The position numbers and the translations under genes are program-made. Below the pieces are notes generated by a model that saw only the letters and a program-made list of their open reading frames with translations, was not told where the DNA came from and did not search any database. Of a stretch of 64,000 nt of DNA, positions 26,369 through 35,083 are shown one piece after another. The stretch spans positions 52,227 to 116,226 of the forward strand of contig NZ_BJZV01000016.1 of NCBI RefSeq assembly GCF_007992215.1, in the 5' to 3' direction. Positions within the stretch are counted from its first letter, which is position 1. The number at the start of each line of letters is the position of its first letter. The stretch comes from Methylobacterium gnaphalii. Lineage in GTDB: Bacteria; Pseudomonadota; Alphaproteobacteria; Rhizobiales; Beijerinckiaceae.

Positions 26369-27448
26369 TCAGGCGCTTATGCGGCGAAGGGGCTGGATCG
26401 GCTCGCGAAGGTCGGGATCGACGCCGCCGAGATCGGAGCCGTCGACCCCATTGGTCGGATGCGCCGCCGACGAGTCGAAGGTGATCGGGTCCCGCGGCGA
26501 GCGATCGACGTTGAGCCGGAAGATGTCGAAGCGGTTGTAGTAGCCGACGACGTCGTGAAACTGCTTGGGCTCGACGCAGGCCGAAACGTCGATGTCGGCA
26601 TAGAGGATGGTTTCGTCGCCCTGATGCGCCTCGACGACATGCGAGCCCGTGGGGTCGAGCACCATGGAGACGCCCGCGGGCGTACGCTCGACGATGTCGG
26701 CCAAGCCGTCGTCGCCTTCGCACAGGATCGCCCGGGCGGCCCGGTCGAGAACCGCCGAGCAGACGATGTTGAACACCTTCGCCTCGAAGGCATGTGCGCC
26801 GGCCCGAATCTCGATGGCCCGCCGCAGATCGTAGGCGGCGCTCTCGCCGGGGGGCCGGGTCGGCCAAGCCGGTGGATAGGTCGAGATGTGGACCTGCTCG
26901 CCCTGCGCCATCAGCGCGTAGCGGGCGAGCGGGTTGGTATTCTCGCCGCAGATCAGCATGCCGACCCGACCGATCTCGGTGGGCACCACGCGCAAGCCCC
27001 TCGCATCGCCGTTCGCCCAGATGAGCTTCTCGTAGAAGGTCGGCACCAGCTTGCGATGGTGGTTGAGGACGGCTCCGTCCCGTCCGATCAGGACGTTGGA
27101 GTTCCATAGGCAGCCGACGCTCGCTTCGGTGCTCTCGCTGAAGCCCAGGGAAACGAGCACGCCGTGTCGACGCGCGGCGGCGCGCACCGCGCCGATCTCC
27201 GGCCCGTCGAGGCGCACGGATTCGGCTGCGAGTCGCTTGAACAGGTCGTGATTGCGGATCGGGGCACGCAGAGCCGCCCAGAGCGGGAAGCCCGGCATGT
27301 AGCCTTCGGGGAAGATCACGAGATCGGCTCCCGAGCGGGCAGCCTCGCCGATCAGGGCAACCGCCTTCTCGGCCGAGGCCGCGCTGTCAAGATAAACCGG
27401 CGCCACGTGGCAGGCGGCCGCCTTGAATTGCGGGTACTGGACGGACAT
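26369..27448 (-). CDS. Nitrilase (aliphatic nitrilase-like)
   Basis: A 359-residue carbon-nitrogen hydrolase. The Glu-Lys-Cys triad is seen: Glu in VIFPEGYMPGFPLW, Lys in HHRKLVPTFYEKLIW, Cys in VGMLICGENTNPLARYALMA. The CGEN-TNP motif and the length fit true nitrilases, which turn nitriles directly into carboxylates and ammonia. I chose ATG 27446-27448, 12 residues inside a longer frame, because it starts SVQYPQFKAAACHVAPVYLD. It lies downstream of a LysR gene on the same strand and upstream of the DUF485-symporter pair, a plausible nitrile utilisation unit. Confidence 0.92.
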   Translation of the reverse strand: MSVQYPQFKAAACHVAPVYLDSAASAEKAVALIGEAARSGADLVIFPEGYMPGFPLWAALRAPIRNHDLFKRLAAESVRLDGPEIGAVRAAARRHGVLVSLGFSESTEASVGCLWNSNVLIGRDGAVLNHHRKLVPTFYEKLIWANGDARGLRVVPTEIGRVGMLICGENTNPLARYALMAQGEQVHISTYPPAWPTRPPGESAAYDLRRAIEIRAGAHAFEAKVFNIVCSAVLDRAARAILCEGDDGLADIVERTPAGVSMVLDPTGSHVVEAHQGDETILYADIDVSACVEPKQFHDVVGYYNRFDIFRLNVDRSPRDPITFDSSAAHPTNGVDGSDLGGVDPDLREPIQPLRRISA

Positions 27449-27549
27449 CGGAGCGGCTCCTGAATTGGCTAGCCGCATTAGCATCAGAGGTTATCGGCGC
27501 CGCGAACCCGGAAAATCTGCAATCGCCGCTGCAATCATGCCGGGGGTGC

Positions 27550-28467
27550 CTAAAATCGGTTCAAATACTCTGCCTCTTCCGTGAACAGGTTGGCGAGGAA
27601 CCGGGTCACGGCCCGGACCCGGCCGACATGCTCGATGTCTTCGTGGACGCTGAGATAAAGTTCGCGGCGCACGACGACGTCTTCAGCCAGGACGGGCACG
27701 AGAGCCGGATTGGTTTTTGCCGAGAACAGCGGCAACAGCGCGATTCCCGCGCCCGATGCGACGGCGGTCTGCTGTGCGGCCATGCTGGTTGAGCGGAAGA
27801 CCACAGTCGCAGGCGTGAGCACTTCAAGCAGCCAGTGCACCGGCTCGATGGCGATGAGGTCGTCGATGTAGTCAACGAAATCGTGGTCCAGCAGTTCGGC
27901 CCGCGTCGTTGGCCGGCCTCGCCGTGCGAGGTAGGCTTCCGACGCGTAGAGGGCGAGGCGGAACTCACCGACACGCCGGACATGCAGACGCGGTCCGTTC
28001 GGCGGCACGAAAGACACCGAGATGTCGGCCTCACGTTTGGTCAGGTTGATCAAGTGCCGCTCGGTGACCAGCTCGACGACAATGCCGGGCGTGACTGCAG
28101 AAAATTCGGCGAACTTGGCCGACAGATAGAAGGCCGCGATGCCCTCCATGCTTGCGACCCTGACGAGGCCAGTTGGTAGGGATGTGTTCTGCAGGCCGAG
28201 AGCTTCGGGTACCGAGAGCGTCTTCTGCTCAATGGCTTCCGCGATGACGAAGAGCTTATGGCCGGCTTCGGTGAGCTGGAAGCCATCGGAGCCGCGCTGG
28301 AATAGTTTTGCCTCGAGACTGCGCTCCAACTCGGCGATGCGGCGGCTGACCGTGGTGGTGTCGACCTTGAGCCGGCGTGCAGCCGGCGTTAGCCGCCCGT
28401 GCCGGGCGAGTTCGAGGAAGAAGGTGAGGTCGTTCCAATCGAACGTGGGAGCTTTGGCGCAAAGCAC
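27550..28467 (-). CDS. LysR-family transcriptional regulator
   Basis: A 305-residue LysR protein. The winged helix-turn-helix occupies residues 10-70 (DLTFFLELARHGRLTPAARR, VDTTTVSRRIAELERSL) and the remainder is the periplasmic-binding-protein-like inducer domain. It lies 100 bp upstream of the nitrilase on the same strand and is also next to the end of the malonate operon; nitrilase control is the simpler reading. Its N-terminus does not resemble the Klebsiella MdcR regulator of malonate decarboxylase (recollection), so it is not called mdcR. Confidence 0.9.
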   Translation of the reverse strand: MLCAKAPTFDWNDLTFFLELARHGRLTPAARRLKVDTTTVSRRIAELERSLEAKLFQRGSDGFQLTEAGHKLFVIAEAIEQKTLSVPEALGLQNTSLPTGLVRVASMEGIAAFYLSAKFAEFSAVTPGIVVELVTERHLINLTKREADISVSFVPPNGPRLHVRRVGEFRLALYASEAYLARRGRPTTRAELLDHDFVDYIDDLIAIEPVHWLLEVLTPATVVFRSTSMAAQQTAVASGAGIALLPLFSAKTNPALVPVLAEDVVVRRELYLSVHEDIEHVGRVRAVTRFLANLFTEEAEYLNRF

Positions 28468-28681
28468 GGTCAGAACCTATCGCCCTGGTTTCCAGGCTGG
28501 AAGCTTTGGCCTTGTGCCAGGGTTATCAGCTTCCTCCCGCTTGCTTTTTACAATGGCGCTCGTGCTGCGAAACCTCAGTCCATCGGCCTTCGGTCGGTTC
28601 AGAATTGGTTCGGCCGAGCCGGATGATATTTGAGTGAGACGTGAACCAGGCCCTGCGCTGCGCACGCCGTCAGCGACCTGA

Positions 28682-29599
28682 TCACCTCTCGATCCAAGCC
28701 GTCACTCCTTCGATTGAGCGAAAGTCCTCAAGCGCGTGGACACGCGTTCCAGGAAGGGCGTCGCGAGCCATCGTTGCGAGGCTGTGGCCCGGTCCGAGTT
28801 CCAGCGTGGACGTGGCGCCGAATTCGCGACAGGCCTGTAGGCAGGCCGCCCAGTCGATTGTCTCAGAAATCTGACGCGCGAGCTTGTCGAGGCCGGTAGC
28901 TGGGTCAAATACCGTTGTTCCATCAATCCCTTGGATGAGCCGCGGCGCGCCTGGGGGAGGCCGTCGCAGTTTTTCTTGAGCAAGAGCCTGAGCGAAGCTT
29001 CGGCTTGCGGCGGCAAGCAGCGGTGTGTGCGAAGGGGTGTGAACCGGAAGCACGATGGCGCGTTGGGCGCCGGAGGCAGCGGCTTCAGTGCAGAGCGCTT
29101 TGAGGGCTGTGCGCAAGCCGCCGGTGACGGCGCTGTCGGGGCCGTTACGGATGGCGAGATGGCAGCCGTGGCGTTCAGCTAGTTTCGTAACCAAATCAAG
29201 GGTTAAGCCGCGGATTCCAGCGAGAGCGTAGCCCTCGCCTGAAGCGGCGTCCATAGCTTCAGCTCGGGTGGCGGCGAGGCGCAGTATGGCGGCCGGATCG
29301 AGGCGGCCGGCGCAGCCCCAGGCGGCGAGATCGCCGATGCTGTAGCCGGCGACGATCATTCGTGAAAGCTTTAATCTTTCGATGATTTTCCAGGCTGCCA
29401 GTGCGGCTGTGCAGCACAGGATCTGGCCCGTACGGTTCGCGTGGAGATCGGCATCGGGCCGTTCGACGAACGCACGGGGGTCGGCGCCGAGCAGTGGCGC
29501 GGCGGCTTCGAAAATGGGCTGCGCTTCGGGCAAGCCTTTCGTGAGATTGAACATTCTGGGGTGCTGCGCCCCCTGCCCCGTGCACAGCAGCGCTAGCAT
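28682..29599 (-). CDS. mdcH: Malonate decarboxylase epsilon subunit (malonyl transferase)
   Basis: A 305-residue FabD-type acyltransferase. LALLCTGQGAQHPRMF is the GQGxQ oxyanion motif and VAGYSIGDLAAWGCAG holds the nucleophile serine; a catalytic His appears in PVHTPSHTPLL. MdcH loads malonyl onto the 2'-(5''-phosphoribosyl)-3'-dephospho-CoA arm of the delta subunit, charging the enzyme. The last gene of the mdc operon; it overlaps mdcB by 7 bp. Confidence 0.92.
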   Translation of the reverse strand: MLALLCTGQGAQHPRMFNLTKGLPEAQPIFEAAAPLLGADPRAFVERPDADLHANRTGQILCCTAALAAWKIIERLKLSRMIVAGYSIGDLAAWGCAGRLDPAAILRLAATRAEAMDAASGEGYALAGIRGLTLDLVTKLAERHGCHLAIRNGPDSAVTGGLRTALKALCTEAAASGAQRAIVLPVHTPSHTPLLAAASRSFAQALAQEKLRRPPPGAPRLIQGIDGTTVFDPATGLDKLARQISETIDWAACLQACREFGATSTLELGPGHSLATMARDALPGTRVHALEDFRSIEGVTAWIER

Positions 29600-30510
29600 G
29601 ACGCGGGGATCTCGAATGGACTGCTCCCGGCAGACCCCTCAGGCAACGAGTGAGTGTGACCGGCATGCTCCTGGCATGCCGTGAACAAGGTCATGGCCAG
29701 CAGGTCGGCCGCGCCGCCCGGGCTGAGTCGCCGTGCCATGAAATCGCGATGGATCGACTCGGCAGCCTGCCGCCAGTTCGGTTGCCCGACTCCGCCGTGG
29801 GCCAGAAACTCAGTGGCGGCGCGACGGGCAAATGCGAGGCCGTCCGGCCCGCCTCGGTGAAGCAGGTTAGTGTCCTCGGTGGCGGCGATCAGCGCGAAGC
29901 AGGCTTCGACGCGGGCGGCTTCCGGGTCGTCGGGCCGGAGGGCCATGCCGCGCCGCAGGGCTGGCAGGCCGATTCGGTAGACGGTTGGGAATCCGGCGGC
30001 GGCTTCGGCTGGGGCTCCGCCAACGCCGTGGCGGCGGCGAGCGCGGGCACCGGGGGCGTGGAGCAGAACCGGACCCTTCAGGATGCCTTGGGCGTGCCTG
30101 CGTGCGACATGGGCACCGAGGGCGCCGGAGCGGATCGGTGTGACGCCGCCGCAGGCGCCCGCGGCGGAGGCGAGCAGGCCGAGACCGAAGATCGCGCCGC
30201 GATGGGTGTTCACCCCGCCGGTGGCCGCGAGCATGGCGGCTTCGGCCTCAATGCCGATGCGACGCAGGCCGTCCATGGCAGTGCCCCGGTTGCCAGCTTC
30301 AGCGAACGCGCGAAAAAATGGTTCGAGAGCGGCAGCACTAGCCTCGAAGGTGGCGGCATCCATGTCGTCATGGCTGCCGCTGTCGACGAGGCTGACGAGG
30401 CCGGGCTTGGGATAGGTCTCGAGTTCAAGCCACAGGGCCTCCACCGCGCAGCGGCCGATGACGGCGGCGTCACATATGGGCTGGAGGGCGAAGGCGGCGA
30501 CAGTGCTCAT
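29593..30510 (-). CDS. mdcB: Triphosphoribosyl-dephospho-CoA synthase
   Basis: A 305-residue CitG/MdcB-type enzyme, making the prosthetic group precursor from dephospho-CoA and ATP. Family motifs are ALWLELETYPKPGLVSLVDS, GVNTHRGAIFGLGLLASAAG and GLPALRRGM. It sits between mdcG and mdcH (overlaps 4 and 7 bp). Pathway: MdcB makes the precursor, MdcG transfers it to MdcC. Confidence 0.92.
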   Translation of the reverse strand: MSTVAAFALQPICDAAVIGRCAVEALWLELETYPKPGLVSLVDSGSHDDMDAATFEASAAALEPFFRAFAEAGNRGTAMDGLRRIGIEAEAAMLAATGGVNTHRGAIFGLGLLASAAGACGGVTPIRSGALGAHVARRHAQGILKGPVLLHAPGARARRRHGVGGAPAEAAAGFPTVYRIGLPALRRGMALRPDDPEAARVEACFALIAATEDTNLLHRGGPDGLAFARRAATEFLAHGGVGQPNWRQAAESIHRDFMARRLSPGGAADLLAMTLFTACQEHAGHTHSLPEGSAGSSPFEIPASC

Positions 30511-31184
30511 GGGGAGCCCCTGCCCTTCAACATTGCGACGGACCGCATCTCCAGGCGGTCGAGATGCTTAGCGAGCACTTCGCCCGACTCGGAGGCTTCC
30601 AGCACTTCGCGCCAATGCAGGCCAGCGCCGTCGGGCAGGAGGAGTTCGCCGTCGAGGCGCATTGGGGCGGCCTCGGCAATGCGGGCGAGCGCGGCGAGGA
30701 GGCCGGCTGGTATGGTCTGCGTCGGCAGCGGCCAGAGGACGTCGAGGTCGGAGGCAGCGGCGAGATAGGTCAGGCCGGTGGCGACCTGCCAGAGTAGGCT
30801 GCCGAAGGGACGCGGTGTCAGACCATGCTCGGCGCCGAGGGCGATTAGTGCGTCGAGGGTGCTGTGCCAGGTCCCGGGAGCGGCAGGACGGGTGTCGGCG
30901 AGCGCGAGTGGCGGATGTGGCGACAGGTCTTCGGGCGAGAACGCGAATGAGATTCGTCGCTTGCCGTCGGCAGGCGGCAGCGGCAGACCGAGGGGGATGC
31001 TGTCGCGGGGCTCGCCCGGAAAAAAGCGGCGGATGATCAGCAGGCGGCCGGCCTCGGCCCATCCGGCGAGATGCGGCACGCCGTCGAGGTCGGGGCGCTG
31101 GCGCAGCTTGACCGCCCAGGCGGCGGGGTCGACGCGGACGAGGTCGTGGCGATGCGGCTGAGGGGAGAGGGTATCCCCGCCCAT
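30507..31184 (-). CDS. mdcG: Phosphoribosyl-dephospho-CoA transferase
   Basis: A 225-residue MdcG protein that attaches the dephospho-CoA derivative to the serine of the acyl-carrier delta subunit. It begins SPQPHRHDLVRVDPAAWAVK and contains IPLGLPLPPADGKRRISFAF and RPFGSLLWQVATGLTYLAAA with SDLDVLWPLP, a metal-binding Asp pair of nucleotidyltransferases. ATGA-type 4-bp overlap with mdcB; 1 bp from mdcE. Confidence 0.9.
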   Translation of the reverse strand: MGGDTLSPQPHRHDLVRVDPAAWAVKLRQRPDLDGVPHLAGWAEAGRLLIIRRFFPGEPRDSIPLGLPLPPADGKRRISFAFSPEDLSPHPPLALADTRPAAPGTWHSTLDALIALGAEHGLTPRPFGSLLWQVATGLTYLAAASDLDVLWPLPTQTIPAGLLAALARIAEAAPMRLDGELLLPDGAGLHWREVLEASESGEVLAKHLDRLEMRSVAMLKGRGSP

Positions 31185-31185
31185 C

Positions 31186-31902
31186 TCAGCCTCCTTGCGC
31201 CTGCCGCTGCACGCGTTCGGCGATCTCGCGGGCCACCGGCCGGCCGCCGCGTTCTTCGCCGAGCCGGTCGCGCTCGTCGCCTGTCGGCAGGGAGGCGATC
31301 AATCCGCGGATCTGGGCGTCGAGCGGCTGACCTGGATCGAGGACCACCTGCACCGCGCCGGTGGCGACCATGTTGTCGAGCCCTGGCGCGAAGACCGGTG
31401 TCGACTTCGCCATCTCCTGCAGCTTCTCCACGGGAAGCTTGGTGACGCGGGCGACCGAGGGCAGGTCCATCACGCTGGGGTTGGCTCCGGGCAGCGCCGC
31501 GAGTACCCGCGTCGCCAGGGCCGTGGCAATGAATGCGCCAGCCGCGGAGTGGCCGTAGATCAGGCCGACGGTCGGATGGCCGAGACGGTCTGCCAGTAGC
31601 AGCGCCTTGGCGAGATGCGCGAGGCACTCGTTGAGACCGAGCAGCTCGTCACGCCGGCTCATGCGCTGGCTATCGGAGTCGATCGCGACGAGGATCGGAG
31701 ACCGATCGCCGGCCCGCACCACATCGAGCACAGAGGCCGCCAGCGCCAGCGCACCCTCGACACCAAGCGGTGTGTCGCCATCGACGCCGACGACATGCAG
31801 CGGCTTGCCGTCGAGCGCCCCCTGCCCCGTGACGAGGCCGTCCGCAACGGTGACCGCATGCCCCTGCGGGAAGAGCGAGGAGAGGATCTCAGCGAGCGTC
31901 AT
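31186..31902 (-). CDS. mdcE: Malonate decarboxylase gamma subunit
   Basis: A 238-residue carboxyltransferase-fold subunit; with beta it decarboxylates the malonyl-ACP intermediate. Seen: VVGVDGDTPLGVEGALALAA, VAIDSDSQRMSRRDELLGLN and GLIYGHSAAGAFIATALATR (oxyanion region). The N-terminus overlaps the end of mdcD by 14 bp, a tight coupling. Confidence 0.92.
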   Translation of the reverse strand: MTLAEILSSLFPQGHAVTVADGLVTGQGALDGKPLHVVGVDGDTPLGVEGALALAASVLDVVRAGDRSPILVAIDSDSQRMSRRDELLGLNECLAHLAKALLLADRLGHPTVGLIYGHSAAGAFIATALATRVLAALPGANPSVMDLPSVARVTKLPVEKLQEMAKSTPVFAPGLDNMVATGAVQVVLDPGQPLDAQIRGLIASLPTGDERDRLGEERGGRPVAREIAERVQRQAQGG

Positions 31903-32806
31903 GGGACGCCTCCGTCACGCTGGATGCGGTCTTCGCGAAGGCCGCGTCCGTCATGGCGGGCACCGCGTCCGGGTCGTTGACACCGAGCCGCGCCCAGATT
32001 TCGGTGGCATCGCGGCAATCACCGAAGCGCTTCACGCGGGCCTCCAGCCGCGCCTGCTCGGCCTCCAGCGTGGCGAGGTCGAAGGCCGGTGCGGTGCCAA
32101 CCAGCGTTATTGCTGCCTCGCGGAAGGCGGCGACAGTATCGGCGCAATAGGCGTCGGCGGCGCCGGTAAGCCGGCGATGCTTGCCGCCCATGGTGCGCCA
32201 GACCAGGGCACGATCGCGCGAATCGAATTCCTCCGCGCCCTTGTTGGTCTCGATCACCTCAGGACCGGAGACGGAAATGCGGCCCGATTCCGAGACTGCC
32301 AACCGTGAGCAGGTACCGGCAATGAGGCCGCCGCCGCCGTAACAGCCGGCGCGTCCGCCGATCAGGCCGATCACCGGAATGCCGGCGGCGCGGGCATCCA
32401 CGATGGCGCGCATGGTTTCGGCGATGGCGGTCTCACCGGCATTGGCCTCCTGCAGGCGCACGCCGCCGGTATCGAACAGGATCAGCACGGCAGCCGGCTT
32501 GCTCGCGATGGCGGCACGCAGCAGTCCCACGAGCTTGGCGCCATGGATCTCGCCGAACGCGCCGCCCATGAACCGGCCTTCTTGCGCGGCGACGAGCACC
32601 GGCCGGCCATCGAGCTTCCCTCGCCCGACGACGATGCCGTCGTCGAAGGCGCGCGGCAGGTCGAAGAGCGGCAGGTGCGGACTCATCGCCCGCTCGGCCG
32701 GTCCCAAGAATTCCTCGAAGGTCCCTGCGTCCACGAGTGCCGCGATGCGCTGGCGGGCGCTGGCCTCGTACCAGCTCTGCGAGCCGGGATCGGTCACGAT
32801 CCTCAT
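31889..32806 (-). CDS. mdcD: Malonate decarboxylase beta subunit
   Basis: A 305-residue subunit of the crotonase/carboxyltransferase superfamily that forms the decarboxylase active site together with MdcE. Features: SWYEASARQRIAALVDAGTF, FDDGIVVGRGKLDGRPVLVA, FDTGGVRLQEANAGETAIAE and LIGGRAGCYGGGGLIAGTCS. It overlaps mdcC by 4 bp and mdcE by 14 bp. Confidence 0.93.
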   Translation of the reverse strand: MRIVTDPGSQSWYEASARQRIAALVDAGTFEEFLGPAERAMSPHLPLFDLPRAFDDGIVVGRGKLDGRPVLVAAQEGRFMGGAFGEIHGAKLVGLLRAAIASKPAAVLILFDTGGVRLQEANAGETAIAETMRAIVDARAAGIPVIGLIGGRAGCYGGGGLIAGTCSRLAVSESGRISVSGPEVIETNKGAEEFDSRDRALVWRTMGGKHRRLTGAADAYCADTVAAFREAAITLVGTAPAFDLATLEAEQARLEARVKRFGDCRDATEIWARLGVNDPDAVPAMTDAAFAKTASSVTEASHDAR

Positions 32807-33117
32807 GCCGAGGCCTCCATCAGCCGGGCGCCTTGAGCCAGGCGCAGGGAGACCGTATCGGGGCGCGCACCGCCATCGTTGATGCTGATGCGCAGGCCAC
32901 CGGGCTGGGTCCGGGCGACGAAATCGGCCACCACTGCTTCCCAGACGTCGCCATAGCCGCCGACTGGCGTCTCGATCGCGACCTCGCAGGCATCGGGCGG
33001 GAGCACCCGTTCCAGCAGCACTTCGAGGTTTCCGGAGGCGACGACGCCGGTGATCGCCATTGGCTTGGAGCCTGAGGCGGCCTTCTGGGTCGAGTGGCGG
33101 AAGTGAAGGGTTTCCAT
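32803..33117 (-). CDS. mdcC: Malonate decarboxylase delta subunit (acyl carrier)
   Basis: A 104-residue acyl-carrier protein. The prosthetic group is attached to the serine in GVVASGNLEVLLERVL. Family C-terminal region: ISINDGGARPDTVSLRLAQG. Start ATG 33115-33117; the end overlaps mdcD by ATGA. Ninety bases containing a repeat separate it from mdcA. Confidence 0.92.
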   Translation of the reverse strand: METLHFRHSTQKAASGSKPMAITGVVASGNLEVLLERVLPPDACEVAIETPVGGYGDVWEAVVADFVARTQPGGLRISINDGGARPDTVSLRLAQGARLMEASA

Positions 33118-33161
33118 GAGCGACGACTCCGTTCGGGCGTCTCGGGTTCAGATGGTCAGCC

Positions 33162-33191
33162 CGTCATTGCGAAAGTGAGCGAAGCAATCCA
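33162..33191. repeat. Short interspersed repeat-like element (CGTCATTGCGA...GAAGCAATCC)
   Basis: The sequence begins CGTCATTGCGAAAGTGAGCG and ends AAGCAATCC, with ATTGC/GCAAT complementary ends. Elements of this form are a widespread intergenic repeat in Hyphomicrobiales (recollection). It sits between mdcA and mdcC. Confidence 0.5.
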
Positions 33192-33207
33192 AGGCTAATG
33201 GGCTGGC

Positions 33208-34854
33208 TCACCAGTTCCGGAAGCGGGCCGGCGGCTCGTAGAGGCCGCCGGACCAGTGCACGAGATCCTTGATCGACTTGGCCGCGAGCAGCGAGCGGTC
33301 AGCGTCGAGCGGCTCGATGCCGAGGTCTTCCGGCCGTCTGATTACGCCGCGCTCGCGCAGGTGCTGCACCATGGCGCGGTCTCGCCCGCGGCCGACCTCG
33401 GTGTAGCCGGCAACGCCGCGGATCGCCTGCTCGCGCTCGTCGGCGTTGCGGCAGAGCAGGAGGTTGGCGATGCCCTCCTCCGTGACGATGTGAGTGACGT
33501 CATCGCCGTAGATCATCACCGGCGCCAGTTGGAGCCCGGTCTTCTTCGCCAGTTCCAGTGCATCGAGCTTCTCGACGAAGGTCGGCACGAGCTTGTCGCC
33601 GAACGTCTCGACGAGCTGCACCACAAGCTTGCGGCCGCGCATCAGGGCCGGGTCGCCGACGATTTCGGCCTCGTGTCCAGCCTTCATCCAGGCATCGGAC
33701 GGGTGGCGGCGGCCATGGGGATCGGAGCCCATGTTCGGCGCGCCGCCGAAGCCTGCGACACGGTTCTGCGTCACCGTCGAGGAATGGCCGGCGAGATCGA
33801 TCTGCAGAGTCGCGCCGATGAACATGTCGCAGGCATAGAGCCCGGCCGTCTGGCAGAAGGCGCGGTTCGAGCGCAGCGAACCATCGCCGCCCGTGAAGAA
33901 CACGTCCGAGCGCTCGCGGATGTAGCGGTCCATGCCGACTTCCGAACCGAAGCAATGGACCTGCTTGACCCAACCCGACTCGATGGCCGGGATCAGGGTT
34001 GGGTGCGGGTTCAGCGCCCAATGCGTCGCGATCTTGCCCTTGAGCCCGAGCTTTTCCGCGTAGGTCGGCAGCAGCAATTCGATCGCCGCCGTGCCGAAGC
34101 CGATACCGTGGTTCAGCCGGCGCACGCCGTATTCGGCATAGATCCCCTTGATCGCCATCATCGCGATCAGGATCTGCGTCTCTGTCATCGCTGCGGGATC
34201 GCGGGTGAAGAGCGGCTCGACGTAGAACGGGGTATCGGCTTCGACGACGAAGTCGATCCGGTCGCCAGGGATATCGACGCGCGGCACCCGCTCGACGATC
34301 TCGTTGACCTGCGCGATCACCACGCCGTTCTTGAAGGCGGTGGCCTCGACCACTGTCGGCGTGTCCTCGGTGTTCGGTCCCGTGTAGAGGTTGCCGTCGC
34401 GGTCGGCCGAGACGCCCGCGATCAGCGCGACGTTCGGCGTGAGGTCGACGAAGTAGCGCGCGAAAAGCTCAAGATAGGTGTGAACCGCGCCGAGCTCGAT
34501 CTGGCCGCCATAGAGCATCTTCGCGATGCGGCCGCCCTGCGGACCGGAATATGAATAGTCGAGGCGCTTGGCGATGCCCGTCTCGAACACGTCGAGATGC
34601 TCAGGCAACACGATGCCCGACTGCACCATGTGCAGGTCGTGGATTTTTGTCGGGTCGCAGGCGGCGAGACCGCGGGCGAGACAGTCAGCCTGCTTCTGGT
34701 TGTCGCCCTCAAGGCAGATGCGGTCGCCTGGCTTCAGCACGGCTTCGAGTAGATCGACAACCGCGTCGCCTCGCACCACTTTGCCCTGAGCATGGACACG
34801 GCCCGCCTCAATCCGAGCGTCCCGGGCCATCTTCTCGCTGCGCCAGTCAGTCAT
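33208..34854 (-). CDS. mdcA: Malonate decarboxylase alpha subunit (acetyl-ACP:malonate transferase)
   Basis: A 548-residue CoA-transferase-type subunit that swaps acetyl for malonyl on the carrier protein. Features: AGRVHAQGKVVRGDAVVDLL, VEATAFKNGVVIAQVNEIVE, AEYGVRRLNHGIGFGTAAIE, and LAPVMIYGDDVTHIVTEEGI. The ATG at 34852-34854, followed by TDWRSEKMARDARIE, is preceded by GGAGG at proper spacing, while the longer frame lacks that box. It is the first gene of the mdc operon, transcribed away from madLM. Confidence 0.94.
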   Translation of the reverse strand: MTDWRSEKMARDARIEAGRVHAQGKVVRGDAVVDLLEAVLKPGDRICLEGDNQKQADCLARGLAACDPTKIHDLHMVQSGIVLPEHLDVFETGIAKRLDYSYSGPQGGRIAKMLYGGQIELGAVHTYLELFARYFVDLTPNVALIAGVSADRDGNLYTGPNTEDTPTVVEATAFKNGVVIAQVNEIVERVPRVDIPGDRIDFVVEADTPFYVEPLFTRDPAAMTETQILIAMMAIKGIYAEYGVRRLNHGIGFGTAAIELLLPTYAEKLGLKGKIATHWALNPHPTLIPAIESGWVKQVHCFGSEVGMDRYIRERSDVFFTGGDGSLRSNRAFCQTAGLYACDMFIGATLQIDLAGHSSTVTQNRVAGFGGAPNMGSDPHGRRHPSDAWMKAGHEAEIVGDPALMRGRKLVVQLVETFGDKLVPTFVEKLDALELAKKTGLQLAPVMIYGDDVTHIVTEEGIANLLLCRNADEREQAIRGVAGYTEVGRGRDRAMVQHLRERGVIRRPEDLGIEPLDADRSLLAAKSIKDLVHWSGGLYEPPARFRNW

Positions 34855-34936
34855 GCGCTGCCTCCGGGCTCTTGCGTACACCGAATGGATCGGCCCGCGC
34901 CTTCCGGCATTCGGATGCCGGCCTATGCGGCCATCA

Positions 34937-34975
34937 AGTATGCCAACTTGCGGAATTGTCAATATACTGCATACT
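34937..34975. promoter_or_regulatory. Candidate operator in the mdcA-madL divergent region
   Basis: AGTATGC (34937-34943) and GCATACT (34969-34975) form a perfect inverted pair centred about 32 bp apart, near three helical turns, inside the AT-rich divergent promoter region (34855-35083). It could bind a dimeric regulator controlling both malonate operons. No regulator gene is adjacent to it in this window. Confidence 0.35.
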
Positions 34976-35083
34976 AAAACGAATCAAAAATATGAGAACG
35001 AATACAGAAGGGAAACGCGTCATGGATTGCGCATACACATGGCCCAGCGGCTCACCTGACCGCAAGCGGGAGGTGCACCGCTC

